A stretch of DNA of 64,000 nucleotides from Leishmania infantum JPCM5 (GCF_000002875.2 NC_009277.2:374501-438500); one strand, 5' to 3'; positions 15,232 to 25,224 are shown, counted from the first letter of the stretch. Notes: generated by a model from the letters alone, not told the origin. Translations and numbers: made by a program.

Positions 15232-17568
15232 ATGGACGTGAAGCTGGGCACCATCATCAGCCGCTTCGCTTTTACCTTTCCCAGCCTCTACGATGATGGC
15301 CGTGACGGCCACGACGCCGCGGTATCCTCTCCAGAAGACGCGGACGCCGAGGAGAGCTGTGGCGTTGCGTTCACCAGCGGTGCACGTTGTGATGAATCCC
15401 GAAAGACCGCAAAGACGACGCAGACCGGCTGGAGATCACACGCCACGCGGTTGGGCGCGCCCGCGTCACCAACGGAGAAGCTGGACATCACAGGCGCATA
15501 CGCGTTCGTGAGTGACGGCGGGGCTGCTTCGTCCGTGTCGCTGACCGCATCACCACCACCTATTCTCGGTCGTGCTGCTGCCCGCGGCGACCGCGGAAAC
15601 AGCACCGTCGCGCCGCCTCAGCACGGCGTTGGGGACCGCGGGGATGGCGCTGTGCGGTGTGGTACGCCGCTGCACCTACCTGATCTTGTGCAGCTGGCGG
15701 CGCATGCTTGGAACGTGGAGCTTCACCGCGGATCTACGGGAGCTGCGAGTCACTGCGTGCTGCGGCTGCCCCCGTTTGCCCTCGGCAGGACCCTCTACCG
15801 CGGCCCGGTGGTGTACGTGCTGGCATCTGGGGTGGTGCGCATGGCGACGCACGGCAGCGTGGCTGCAACGGAGCTGCTCGCCCGGCGCGTCCGTGACGCG
15901 CTGCACGAGGCCTGCAAACCGTTGGCAGTGCGCAGAGCAGCCCGGGAGGAGCTGCTCTTGATGCGGGCAGTGCTGGAAGACTCTCTCTCGGACATGCTGG
16001 AGGACGAAGGCGGCGAAGAGGGGCGTGCGCGACACCTCTGCACTGCTGTGCTCAAAGCCGAGGCGAAGCTACCTAGCCGCGGCATGCCGCTGGCGACCGC
16101 GCTGGCCGGAGATACAGCGACGAGCAGCCAACACGGGCGCAGGGCCGCCTTTGGATCTTCGTCGACTGCTGCTAGAGTAGGGTCCTTGGCGCATGACAAG
16201 GCGGGCCACGGTCCGCTAACACTCGTCTCGACTCCATTGGTGCCCTCTGCGAGGGCGTGCAAGATCGACTTTTTACAAGCGGTGGCGACCCCGCGCTGGG
16301 ACGAGATCGCCGGCCTGCGTGCCTCGCTCTTCGCGCCAGCCTCAGCAGCCCCTGGCAGTGAGCACATCAACAGCGGCGGCGGCGTGGCCAAGGTGGATCG
16401 GGACGCCGAAGGAGCCCCCCGCGTATCGGTGCGAAGTGCGAGTGTAAACGTTCGCGGTGATGCGCCGATGGAGTGGTGGCGGTGGTACCTCGGCGTGCAG
16501 GCCGACGATCACGGCGTGGGTGGAGGCGATGGCAGTGGCGTTGCCCGTCGTGGGGGAGGAGCCACGTCGGCTGCTGCCGCGAATTCGGAGAAGCCCTTTC
16601 TAGCAGACCGTAGTGGGGTGCCACGGCTGGGGCCCGGGCTCAGCGGCGATGCATCCGAAGGAGGCAACGCAGATGCTCGCAGTTCCAACAAGACGACGGG
16701 CTTCTGGACCTGCGCTGGGTACACGGACGCATCTCCGGAGAATGCCGCGAAGTTTGTGCGCTTTCTGCAGCGTCGACGAGCGTTGCTGGCACACCATGTC
16801 GCTTCCTTCAAGCTGCGCCGCCAAGCCACCCAGAACAGCCTTCAAATCCTGCTGGACTGGCGAACAGCCACCCCGCCGTCACCACCAGCACCACCACCGC
16901 CTCTCTCTGCAGCAGCAGCGCCGCTCGTGGGACGCCCTCCACTCGCTCGAGCGTTGGTGGGGCATCTGACGGCGGTGGCACAGCCGCTGATGGACTCCGG
17001 CACGCCATCTGTGCCTGCTGCTCCGGCCAGGACCAGCACCAGTGGCAACGCTTGGGTGACGGAGGCGAGTGCGGCAAACTTCTTCATGGAGTCGACCTTC
17101 ATTGCCGAGTCCACGGCGCCGTATGGGCTGGAGAGTGTGCGGATGCCAACGGATAGGATATCATCCGCCGACCCAGCGCTGCCGGCCAGCATGGTTTTGG
17201 GCGACGGGAACGTGGAAAACCCTTGTGGCAGCACGGCTCTCACGCCGGACAGTGGTCGTGGCAGCATGTCTGCGTTGCTCGAACCCAATGTAGGCCACTC
17301 TGCCCTGCGCTACGGCAGCAGCAGCAACAAGGACGACAGGACCGCGACCAAGGCTGCACCCGAAAATCGCAAGCGCGGAGTCGCGGCGGCACAGGCATCG
17401 GCGGCAAAGAGAGATGAGGCGGCGGCTGCGGCGATGGAGCATGTGACGTGCCTTATCCACCGCACTGGCCGTGTGCAGATGACCGCCGCTTCGGAGCTGG
17501 CGCTACGACAGGTGTGTGCCATGCTGCTCATTCCTTTCTTGGTCGCTACGGCGGAGGTGGAGTTGTGA
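15232..17568 (+). CDS. Hypothetical protein with TBP-like half-repeat pattern
   Basis: A 778-residue protein with no obvious family, but with ordered islands inside low-complexity sequence. Island A: residues 5-17 (LGTIISRFAFTFP). Island B: residues 147-228, with DLVQLAAHAWNVELHRG, then SHCVLRLPP, then GPVVYVLASGVVRM and a helix ATELLARRVRDAL. Island C: residues 738-772, with CLIHRTGRVQMTAASELALR and a terminal hydrophobic helix. The order strand, helix (xIAxxARN-like), strand, hairpin with SG before a V/M strand, then helix matches one half of the TATA-binding-protein saddle. Island C matches the end of a second half (xLIFxSGKVxxTGA-like). Between B and C are ~500 mostly disordered residues with conserved-looking patches near 344 (KIDFLQAVATPRWDEIAGL) and near 413 (MEWWRWYLG). 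The TBP link is my inference. It is not the short canonical trypanosomatid TBP (TRF4). Alternatively it is an unrelated kinetoplastid protein. Confidence 0.8.
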   Translation: MDVKLGTIISRFAFTFPSLYDDGRDGHDAAVSSPEDADAEESCGVAFTSGARCDESRKTAKTTQTGWRSHATRLGAPASPTEKLDITGAYAFVSDGGAASSVSLTASPPPILGRAAARGDRGNSTVAPPQHGVGDRGDGAVRCGTPLHLPDLVQLAAHAWNVELHRGSTGAASHCVLRLPPFALGRTLYRGPVVYVLASGVVRMATHGSVAATELLARRVRDALHEACKPLAVRRAAREELLLMRAVLEDSLSDMLEDEGGEEGRARHLCTAVLKAEAKLPSRGMPLATALAGDTATSSQHGRRAAFGSSSTAARVGSLAHDKAGHGPLTLVSTPLVPSARACKIDFLQAVATPRWDEIAGLRASLFAPASAAPGSEHINSGGGVAKVDRDAEGAPRVSVRSASVNVRGDAPMEWWRWYLGVQADDHGVGGGDGSGVARRGGGATSAAAANSEKPFLADRSGVPRLGPGLSGDASEGGNADARSSNKTTGFWTCAGYTDASPENAAKFVRFLQRRRALLAHHVASFKLRRQATQNSLQILLDWRTATPPSPPAPPPPLSAAAAPLVGRPPLARALVGHLTAVAQPLMDSGTPSVPAAPARTSTSGNAWVTEASAANFFMESTFIAESTAPYGLESVRMPTDRISSADPALPASMVLGDGNVENPCGSTALTPDSGRGSMSALLEPNVGHSALRYGSSSNKDDRTATKAAPENRKRGVAAAQASAAKRDEAAAAAMEHVTCLIHRTGRVQMTAASELALRQVCAMLLIPFLVATAEVEL

Positions 17569-18714
17569 CGCACGAGACACATAGTCTCGATTACGTACCT
17601 TCTCTCTCCACACCCGAACTTTCTTGGGGATGCATGCGTGATATGCCTGGCAAGGAAATGACCACCGCGCTCACCATCAACACCTCGCATTGTCGCCGTC
17701 ATGATCGGCGCTCTCCGAGTCTGCGTTGTCTGTGCGTACATCCGCGTCCACATCATTGCAGACGCGGCTGCGTGCAGACCCAGCAGTAGCAGCAACACCC
17801 ACCCCATCCTCATCCTCCTCCCTCCCATACCACCCCCACCCTCTCTTCCCTGTGTGTTGTGCGCACGACGTACACCTCCGCATAAGGAGGCGTGACGCTC
17901 GCGTTGCCTCTTATCTTCCTGCCCTTTTCCCCATCCCTCACGTTGATCGGGCTCCTCATAGACGGGCGACGCACCCCGAGAGACCGCGGCGACCGGCGCG
18001 TGTTCTTGCGCCTGTGCGCTCGCAGTGATACAGACCCCTCCACCACCAACACCAACACCAGCACCACCGGCACCAGCAGACGTGGATAGCATAGAAGGAT
18101 ACGAGCGGAACGGAGCTGGCTCGCTCTCGGCCGCCCGTCCCCTTCTCTCTGGGGCCTTCACATCCCCTCTTTCGCCAGCTCTCATCAGCGAGCCATCACT
18201 ACACACAGACACCATAACGACCTCCCCCCTCCTTCTCTCTCCCCTCCACACACACAGGGCCTGGGCGTGGGCGCTCTGTCACATCCAAGAGCAGATCTAT
18301 ACACTTTCTATGCATACGCTTGCCTCAACGCCTCGCGCTATTCGGCAGAGAGCCCCACCACCGCTGCGCGGCTGTCTTGGGCCTTCACACACACACACAC
18401 ACAAACACACACAGCCTCACACCGCTCGCCTGCAGCCGCTGCCGTCTTCCTCTCTGCCTGCCCGCCTTCTCTGTTTAGTGGCGCGTCGCACCGACGCAGC
18501 GCTGCTGAGGGCGAAGGGGCGCTCCTCAGTGCGCCTTGTAAGGCGCGGAAGCTGCCGTTGGCAGTGGCAGTGACAGAGCAAGCAAACGAAAGGAAGGGCG
18601 AAGCAAAAACGTGGGCGCGTGCGTTGCCGAGCACCGCACGCGGACAAGCTTCTCCCCTGCTCTTCTACTGTTTTGTTTGTTTGCTTGTGCACGTGTGTAT
18701 GCTCGCGTTGGGTG
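17569..18714. other. Intergenic region upstream of the PP2C gene
   Basis: 1.15 kb without a separate gene. It contains a (CCA)-rich stretch (about 18038-18072), a CA microsatellite (18387-18414) and a strong pyrimidine tract at about 18446-18476 ending in AG at 18477-18478. A short upstream ORF begins at 18699, described separately. Confidence 0.65.
18446..18478 (+). promoter_or_regulatory. Candidate spliced-leader acceptor for the PP2C gene
   Basis: A long pyrimidine tract is followed by AG at 18477-18478, predicting a 5' UTR of about 236 nt. A second pyrimidine/T-rich stretch (about 18650-18690) is not followed by an AG until 18718-18719, inside the codon after the chosen start. Confidence 0.35.
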
Positions 18715-18881
18715 ATGAGGGAAACAGCGCCGCTGGCGGCACCGAGCTCACCGCCGAACAACGGAGACGCATCGGCAGGTATTGCAGGGGCGCCGCTATC
18801 AGACGAACTTGCGGGGGCGGTGGTGACGGCCCACAAGCGCTGTGGTCTTCGTGCGGCATCGCCGACTGCTGCCCCTGCTGA
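18699..18881 (+). other. Upstream ORF overlapping the PP2C start
   Basis: An ATG at 18699 opens a 60-codon frame ending at 18881. It is out of frame with, and overlaps, the first 167 bases of the PP2C coding region. It would be the first AUG on a transcript spliced at 18478. No family is recognised for the peptide (begins MLALGDEGNSAAGG). Confidence 0.35.
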
Positions 18882-21800
18882 CGCCATCGCAGCGACAAGC
18901 GCTGCAGGGAGCCTTGCGTTCCCCCTACCTCTGTCTCGCAGCACCGCTCCTCAGCGCCTTGACGGTGGCGCACCTGAGACGCCGTCTTGGCGAATAAGCT
19001 CTGAAGAGAGTCGCGGTTCCGCTCAGAAGGCCGAAGGTGGCAATCTCCTGGAGCTCCCTATCCGCGTGTCCTCGACGCATGAAGACCTCGACGATGTCTC
19101 CACCGGCGTGGTCGCACCACCTTCGCCTGGCATGTTCACCTGCGCGCAGAAGAAGGAGCCAGCAGCGCGCTCGCAGTCACTGGATGCGCCGCTCGGCGAT
19201 GCGCTGTCGGTCATTGATAGCCCTAAAGTCGGGGACCTCGCGAGGGGCGGTGTGGCCGAGCGTGCCGACGCTGACGAGCACACACAAATACCATTATTCC
19301 GCGTACTCTCGCTGCCACGCGGACTGATTGGCGATGATGCGGCGCCGCGCACCAGACGTGCCGAGGTGTGGCAGCCGGCTGTGGAGGGTAGCGAGAGCAA
19401 ATCCAGCATCGCGACGGCGCTGGCGTCGTCGGGAAGGGCGCTGCAGGAGACAGACAGCGACGACAAGGACGCGCCACCTCTGAGGCTCCACGGCCTCGTC
19501 GCACCGCGACTGTCGCCAGGGGGCATACGAAGCGGGGGCCGCGGCGTCGAGGACTGCGGTGCCCCCGCTGCGTCGGCGGCGTCTACACCGTTGCTTCCCC
19601 TCTGTGCGTCTGTCAGTAGCGGCAGCAGCGTATTCGTCAGCAGGCAGCTTCGCACCGAGCCGCTGAGTACGGCGCTGACCACACCCACCGACGCAGCAAT
19701 GGCAGCCTCCGCAGCCGCGCGCAGTCGGTCTGTAACCGGTGGCACACCGCTGCTTGACTCGTTCCGCATCGTCCTCTCCCCATGCCCCAGCAGCATCGCG
19801 CCGTCCTTCTCCCTCGTGCCATGCCCCACAGCATCGCGGGCGTTGTCGCCTGTGTCGGTCTCAGCGCCAATTGTGCAGCAGCGATGGCGTGATCAGGTCC
19901 GGGCTCGCACGAGGGTCGGCGTTGGGAGTGGGAGCGGCACCTCTCCCCTAACATCCGCCACATGTGCGCTGGACCCCGTTGGCGGGCATGCTTTGTGGAT
20001 TCAGCCCCCGCCGCACCCGACCCATGCAGCGGCGCGCTCGCGTTGCGGCAGCGCAGGCGGCGACGGTGACGGGGACGCGGCGTCTGTGACACCACTGCAC
20101 GAGGGGGCACCGCCACCATCGCGGCGGCCCGGTGGTAGGGGTGGCGCAAGTGAGATTGCCGCGCCGATGCCCCTTAGCTTCTCCTGCTTGGGTGCCGCGG
20201 CAAGCCTGTCAAAGGACGGGCCCGGGGTGAGGCGGGGGCGCGCCAGCCCACCACTATGCGATGCGTCACTGTGCAGCGGTCGCGACCACGCGGCCACGCT
20301 ATCGCTTCGCCTTTCCCTCCCCCAGCCAAGTTGCACCTCCCTCGACGCAGCGCCGCCGCCTGCACCCCAGCTGCAACAGCATCCCGGCAGTGCCCACAAC
20401 CCGCCTGCCTCGGCAAACGCCACCACACAGAGCCTTTCACGGGATTCGCCTGCGGCACACGCATCGTCGCCTCCATCGCTGCCGCGGCAGACCGAGCCGC
20501 CTCGCTCGCTCCGTCCGGACCACGGCCAGCGTGACAGCGCCGGCAGCAGCGGCCTGCCACCGTGGCCTTCCCCGCCCGTGACGACGGCGCACCACCACGA
20601 CAGCGGCTTCTGCACCTCTCCCACGGATGCAGGATCGCACTCCAGTAACGGCCGCCGGTTGCCCGCGCAACCCTTTGTTTTCTCGGCGTCGGCATCGCAG
20701 CGCCGCCTCCAGCCCTCAGCGGTAACGGACTCGGTCACATCGCCGTCTGCGTGCGCCGAGTGGCAGTCGCGCGCTCGGCTGTACCACGAATCAAGGTACT
20801 TCGAGCCCCTCTGCGTACCGGGCGAAGCCGCGCCGATGAGACGGTCGCCGCCGCTGCAGGCCGACTCCTTGGCAGACTTGGCCGGCCGGTGCGTTGCAGA
20901 CGGCTCGACCCTGCTAGCGGCCACGTCGCTCGCACAAACCAAAGGGGAGGGCTTGGTGTCGACGTGCTCGACACCACCGCCATCTCCGATGGTGGCGCCG
21001 CCGCGGCCCTCGCTGTCGCTCACCTCACAGCACGTGCCAGGGCGCACTTCGTCGGTCGGAGGAGAAGATGTGTGCCTATGGAACGCGACGCCGGACAGCT
21101 CGCGAAGGATGGCGCTGACATCGACTAGTCTGCCACGTGGCAGCCCGTTGGCGCGAGCAGCAAGGGCATCGGCGGCGTCTTCGTGGGCCCCGTCGCTCTG
21201 CTCGTCACCGACAGCAATGGCAGACATCGGCGGCTTGGGCAGCAAAGGCGGGATGGCGCTTACGTGTGGCGGGGGCAGGAGACCCCACGGCTCTGCCGCG
21301 CTGCACGCGTCTCCTGCGGACGGAGACGGTCTCGTGCACTTTGGGGTGGAGTCGGAGCTCTGTGGGCTGCAGCGCATTCGAGACGCGAACTCTTCCTCGC
21401 TGACCGGCGTGAGCAGCGCCGTCCCCGCGTCCACCGGGGTGGTTTTCGGGGGAAGTCAGCGAGCCGTTCCATCCATACTTCGCGTCGACAGCGAGAGTGG
21501 CGGAGCGGGTAGCAACGACTTGGGCAGCTTCAGCGACTATGTGCCATCCGCACTGCTACTGGCGCCACCTCCGCCGCTGGTAGCGCTGCCTGCAAGCCAG
21601 TGCCCCTCCTCAAGAGCCTCTCTGCGCAGCAGCGACTCAGCGCCCCCAGCGGCGGTCACCAGCACTGCGGTCACCAGAGCAACAGCCTCTGCCCAGTATA
21701 CCTCGCCGCTGCAGTGGCCCTCGCCGGTGCTGTGCACTCGTGAACGAAATACCGTGCTGGCAGCTGCCGCGGCCACGAGCGAGGCTCTGGCCGAAGGCAA

Positions 21801-24264
21801 CGACGTGGTAGCAGCGCTGGAGGAGGGCGATGTTCAAGCAGACATCTCGGCAGCACTTGACGCTTCTCTCGACGTCACCGCCGCTGCTGCCGAAGGCGTG
21901 ACGGCACTGTCGCCCGCGCCGGTGCCTTCAGCGTCACCGGCTACGCAGTTTCGGTGCGCGTTTAGCTCGCTGCGCGGCTGCCGAAGTAGGCAAGAGGACA
22001 GCGTCATGATGGTGGCAGACCTGCCGGTGCGCGTGCGGAGAAGCACCACTGCAGCGCCGACCACTGCCACCGCTGCTGCCCCTCCTACTTCCACTGGAGC
22101 AGCCAGCGGAGCGAGTGCGCGAAGAGAAGCCGGGGCAGTGCGCGAAGACACAGAGTGGGCTGATGCGGACTCGATGCCAACACAGGAGGTGACGGCGACG
22201 GCGCGCCACGCCACGAATGTGCGAGACGAGGTTGTCTTCGCCTGCTTTGGCGTCTTTGATGGCCACTGCGGTGACACCGTGGCGTCCTTGGCCTCGCAGT
22301 TCTTTCCGGAGCACTTCGAGCACGCCCTGCAGGCTTATCAGAGGCAGCTGGAGCAGGACCCACGAAATGGCAGAGGCGCGTCTCGTGGCACCGACAGCTC
22401 CGCACAGCGGAGGAAGGGAGACCTTGGAAGCTGCAACGTATGTCCCGAAGGGCCACGGGCGGAGCGGCTACGTGGCCATCACGAGACAGCGCCGATGGAG
22501 GCGGTCGAGTTTCAGCGGGTTGTAAGCGCTGCCCTTGTGCAGGCACTGTTGCACCTTGACCTGACGTTGTACGACCTCCTGCACCACGCTACACACGGCC
22601 TCTCTGCCCAGCGTCGTGACGCAGGGTCGACCGCGAGCGTGGCAACGTTTTTCAAGCTACCGACGACGTCTGCGCCGTGCCACGGCGGTGCAAGAGCGGT
22701 GGTGGGCAGCTGCACAAGCTGCACCCCGCCGTTGGCAACAGGTGCCGGTGATGCGCCGTCAAACAGCGGTGGCTCTGCCGCCGCTTGCACACCTGCAACG
22801 CTGGATGAGCCAATGAAGCAAGGGGTGCCTGGCGAGGCGTCCACACCACTGATGCCGGCCGCGCGCACAGAGGACACGTATCGGCTCTGCATCGCGAATC
22901 TGGGTGATAGCCGTGCCATTATCGGCAATCTGCAGACGGGCGAGCTTCTGCTCAGCACCACTGACCACCGCATCTCTGCCTACCCATCCGAGGCAGCCCG
23001 GATTCAGGCCGCCGGTGGCGTCGTGGAGCTTGGACGCGTCGACGGCAGCCTCGACGTGACGCGGGGTCTCGGGGACTACCGGTACAAGGTTGCACCGGCG
23101 CGGTGGTGGTCTTCCGCCGCCCCAGCATCAGCGACCGCTGCGTCCGCAAGTGTGTCATTGACGTCGCTCGCGGCCTCTGCTGTAGCAACCAACGCCGCCA
23201 CCACGGCAACACTGACAGCGATGGGGAGGAGCAGCTCCGCGACCGCCACCGCCACATCGTCGTCATCGCCAGTCAAGGTAGTCGCAGGGTCGGTGCCGCC
23301 CGCGAGTACGCCGCGACACAGCGATGCCTCCGAAGGCGGCTCCGCGGTGCGGGGACTGCGCTGGCAGTCGTGCTCGAGTACACCACTTCGGAGTCCGACG
23401 GGTGACAGCATGGACGGCGGCGCCGCTTCAAGGGCCAATTTTTCGCGTGCTAGCAATGCACGCTGCACTGATGGCGAGGCGAAACAGGTGCCTGCATCCC
23501 CATCACAAGGGCCGCTTCTATCCAGCGCTGCAGAAAGTGGAGCCTATGCACATGCGGTGCAGGAACAGCGCCGGCAGCAGGTGCCGTCCCCAAGCCCCTC
23601 GTCGCCCATCTCGCCGCCATCGCTGTTCTCCTCGTGGTCTCCGCTGGCGTCGGCATCGGCTGTCACGCTGACACACAACGCCGTGAGCAACATCGCCGAC
23701 GTGTACGAGTGGGAGGTGCGCCGTGGCGAGGTGCTGATCATGGCCTCCGACGGCGTCTGGGACCGCATGACGTCCGAGGACGTGCTCGCCTTCGTGTGCC
23801 ATGAGTTGGCAGCGGCACAGGAGCAGTCCAAGGGGGGTGCGACACGGATGATGCGCAGCGACGGCGCTGCAGTGAAAGCGTCCGATGACGCGGGGATGGG
23901 GGCGAGGGAGTCGCCAGGGGTCGGTGAGGCGGATGCAGAGGCATCCAACACAGCTGAGGTACCACTGCTGTTCCTCCGCGAGGCGCTTGAACGGACTCCG
24001 CTGCGGCAACCGTCACCGTTCGACGAGCAAGAGTGTGCGAGTGCTCGCTTCTCCCCCGCTGCCCCGCTCTGCACGCCAGGCGGCAACGGAGCTGCCGTGT
24101 CTGACCAACACGACGACGAAGCGGCGGATTCGTTGTCGAGCACGACCGGCAGCGCGCCGTGCTTCTTCGCTGTGCAGGCGGCAGCGCGGCGGTTGACGGA
24201 GCACGTCGTGAACAACCTCTCTGGCAGCGACAACACCTCCGTCGTGGTGATAACGTTTGACTGA
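18715..24264 (+). CDS. Giant PP2C-type protein phosphatase
   Basis: An 1849-residue Mg/Mn-dependent Ser/Thr phosphatase. Residues 1-~1075 are Ser/Ala/Pro-rich and look disordered. The catalytic domain fills the rest, in pieces: GCRSRQEDSVMM near 1089 (Arg and Glu-Asp of motif 1), VFDGHCGD near 1179 (metal Asp-Gly), IANLGDSRAIIG near 1393, TTDHRIS, GSLDVTRGLGDYRYK near 1445, MASDGVWDRM near 1677 (metal Asp) and SGSDNTSVVVITF at the C-terminus (metal Asp). All metal-binding residues are present, so it should be active. Large low-complexity inserts separate the motifs, about 200 residues after GDYRYK and about 110 before the last helix, making the domain far longer than the usual ~260-300 residues. 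Substrate and location are unknown. The start is the first in-frame ATG; an overlapping upstream ATG makes it uncertain, and the next in-frame Met is residue 140. Confidence 0.9.
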   Translation: MRETAPLAAPSSPPNNGDASAGIAGAPLSDELAGAVVTAHKRCGLRAASPTAAPADAIAATSAAGSLAFPLPLSRSTAPQRLDGGAPETPSWRISSEESRGSAQKAEGGNLLELPIRVSSTHEDLDDVSTGVVAPPSPGMFTCAQKKEPAARSQSLDAPLGDALSVIDSPKVGDLARGGVAERADADEHTQIPLFRVLSLPRGLIGDDAAPRTRRAEVWQPAVEGSESKSSIATALASSGRALQETDSDDKDAPPLRLHGLVAPRLSPGGIRSGGRGVEDCGAPAASAASTPLLPLCASVSSGSSVFVSRQLRTEPLSTALTTPTDAAMAASAAARSRSVTGGTPLLDSFRIVLSPCPSSIAPSFSLVPCPTASRALSPVSVSAPIVQQRWRDQVRARTRVGVGSGSGTSPLTSATCALDPVGGHALWIQPPPHPTHAAARSRCGSAGGDGDGDAASVTPLHEGAPPPSRRPGGRGGASEIAAPMPLSFSCLGAAASLSKDGPGVRRGRASPPLCDASLCSGRDHAATLSLRLSLPQPSCTSLDAAPPPAPQLQQHPGSAHNPPASANATTQSLSRDSPAAHASSPPSLPRQTEPPRSLRPDHGQRDSAGSSGLPPWPSPPVTTAHHHDSGFCTSPTDAGSHSSNGRRLPAQPFVFSASASQRRLQPSAVTDSVTSPSACAEWQSRARLYHESRYFEPLCVPGEAAPMRRSPPLQADSLADLAGRCVADGSTLLAATSLAQTKGEGLVSTCSTPPPSPMVAPPRPSLSLTSQHVPGRTSSVGGEDVCLWNATPDSSRRMALTSTSLPRGSPLARAARASAASSWAPSLCSSPTAMADIGGLGSKGGMALTCGGGRRPHGSAALHASPADGDGLVHFGVESELCGLQRIRDANSSSLTGVSSAVPASTGVVFGGSQRAVPSILRVDSESGGAGSNDLGSFSDYVPSALLLAPPPPLVALPASQCPSSRASLRSSDSAPPAAVTSTAVTRATASAQYTSPLQWPSPVLCTRERNTVLAAAAATSEALAEGNDVVAALEEGDVQADISAALDASLDVTAAAAEGVTALSPAPVPSASPATQFRCAFSSLRGCRSRQEDSVMMVADLPVRVRRSTTAAPTTATAAAPPTSTGAASGASARREAGAVREDTEWADADSMPTQEVTATARHATNVRDEVVFACFGVFDGHCGDTVASLASQFFPEHFEHALQAYQRQLEQDPRNGRGASRGTDSSAQRRKGDLGSCNVCPEGPRAERLRGHHETAPMEAVEFQRVVSAALVQALLHLDLTLYDLLHHATHGLSAQRRDAGSTASVATFFKLPTTSAPCHGGARAVVGSCTSCTPPLATGAGDAPSNSGGSAAACTPATLDEPMKQGVPGEASTPLMPAARTEDTYRLCIANLGDSRAIIGNLQTGELLLSTTDHRISAYPSEAARIQAAGGVVELGRVDGSLDVTRGLGDYRYKVAPARWWSSAAPASATAASASVSLTSLAASAVATNAATTATLTAMGRSSSATATATSSSSPVKVVAGSVPPASTPRHSDASEGGSAVRGLRWQSCSSTPLRSPTGDSMDGGAASRANFSRASNARCTDGEAKQVPASPSQGPLLSSAAESGAYAHAVQEQRRQQVPSPSPSSPISPPSLFSSWSPLASASAVTLTHNAVSNIADVYEWEVRRGEVLIMASDGVWDRMTSEDVLAFVCHELAAAQEQSKGGATRMMRSDGAAVKASDDAGMGARESPGVGEADAEASNTAEVPLLFLREALERTPLRQPSPFDEQECASARFSPAAPLCTPGGNGAAVSDQHDDEAADSLSSTTGSAPCFFAVQAAARRLTEHVVNNLSGSDNTSVVVITFD

Positions 24265-24472
24265 GAAGCGGCGGGCGGGAACACCCAAGCGACGTGCGTG
24301 TGATGTCGGCTTTGCGGTAGGCGGGTGGGCGGCGGGGGCGGTAGATTGTGGTGGGCTGCGGTGGCCTCCATGGAGCTGCACTCCGCCGGCCCCTCGTACC
24401 CGAGGCTACGCGGGCGGCGCGTACGAGGATACTCTTCGTTTCTCCCCCTCCCCTCCCTCCCTTTCTGTTGAA

Positions 24473-24482
24473 CGCACGCACG

Positions 24483-24546
<64 letters not shown>
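24473..24546. repeat. CGCA/CA compound microsatellite
   Basis: CGCA units flank a CA core and continue as about nine or more CGCA units; near-perfect over 74 bases. Confidence 0.95.
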
Positions 24547-24547
<1 letters not shown>

Positions 24548-25127
24548 GCACCCGTACATGGAGATGCTCATGCCGCCCGCAAGCCTGCGCAGCGAAGGAT
24601 AACACAACACACACAAAGCCTAAGGGTGGTGATGCAGGCGGCGCGTCAGGGCTGGGAGAGGATCAGCTTCGTCTCCGTCGTCTCCCGCAGCGCGCAATAT
24701 CCGAAGGCGGATGGGATGGACACGCGTGTGACCGTGCTGAAACGGAAGACGTCAGGGGGACAAGGACGCGCTGCACGCAAAGGAGGGGCGGGGCGAAGGG
24801 GGAGGTGTGTGTGCCTGCTGCATGCCTTTTCCTATGCGCACGGGCGCGTCTGAGCGCACGGTGCCGCCCACGGTTACGACTCGCAAGGAGGGTCTTGACA
24901 TGAGGGCTATCACCGACCACGCCACGCACCGGTCTCACGGTTTGTCTTACACTCTCTCTCCCCCTCTCCCACTCCGCCTTCTCCTTCACGTCGATACTCT
25001 GTGCAGGTCGAGGCGTGCACAGTCGCGCTCACGCAATTCCGCTCAGTGGCACGCCACCCAGAGCTCGTGCAGAGAAGAGAGTGGGCACGTTGGGTGCGAA
25101 CTGTTGCCGGATTGCCGCTGCGCGCAC

Positions 25128-25159
25128 CGCCTTTTCGTACTGTTTTCGCTGTCATACAG
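25128..25159 (+). promoter_or_regulatory. Candidate spliced-leader acceptor for PTH2
   Basis: A T/C-rich stretch precedes AG at 25158-25159, with a second AG at 25167-25168. No ATG or AG lies between 25168 and the start at 25225, so a 57-66-nt leader is predicted. Confidence 0.45.
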
Positions 25160-25224
25160 TCTCCCCAGCTGCGGCGTCGCCTTGCCTCGCCTCGCCCCTT
25201 TTCTCTCCAACACACCACCTCTTC

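Larger units (their letters stand above)
24265..25224. other. Intergenic region upstream of PTH2
   Basis: 0.96 kb without a gene. It holds a long GCAC/CA microsatellite at 24473-24546 and a pyrimidine-rich 3' end leading to the PTH2 acceptor. A frame overlapping the PP2C stop codon (24257-24853) runs through the repeat and is rejected. Confidence 0.7.

Noticed and set aside
20001..21434. 477-codon minus-strand open frame
   Set aside because: Antisense to the low-complexity arm of the PP2C gene, with biased composition and no domain.
24473..24546. CRISPR-like array
   Set aside because: It is a contiguous microsatellite without spacers, in a eukaryotic genome.
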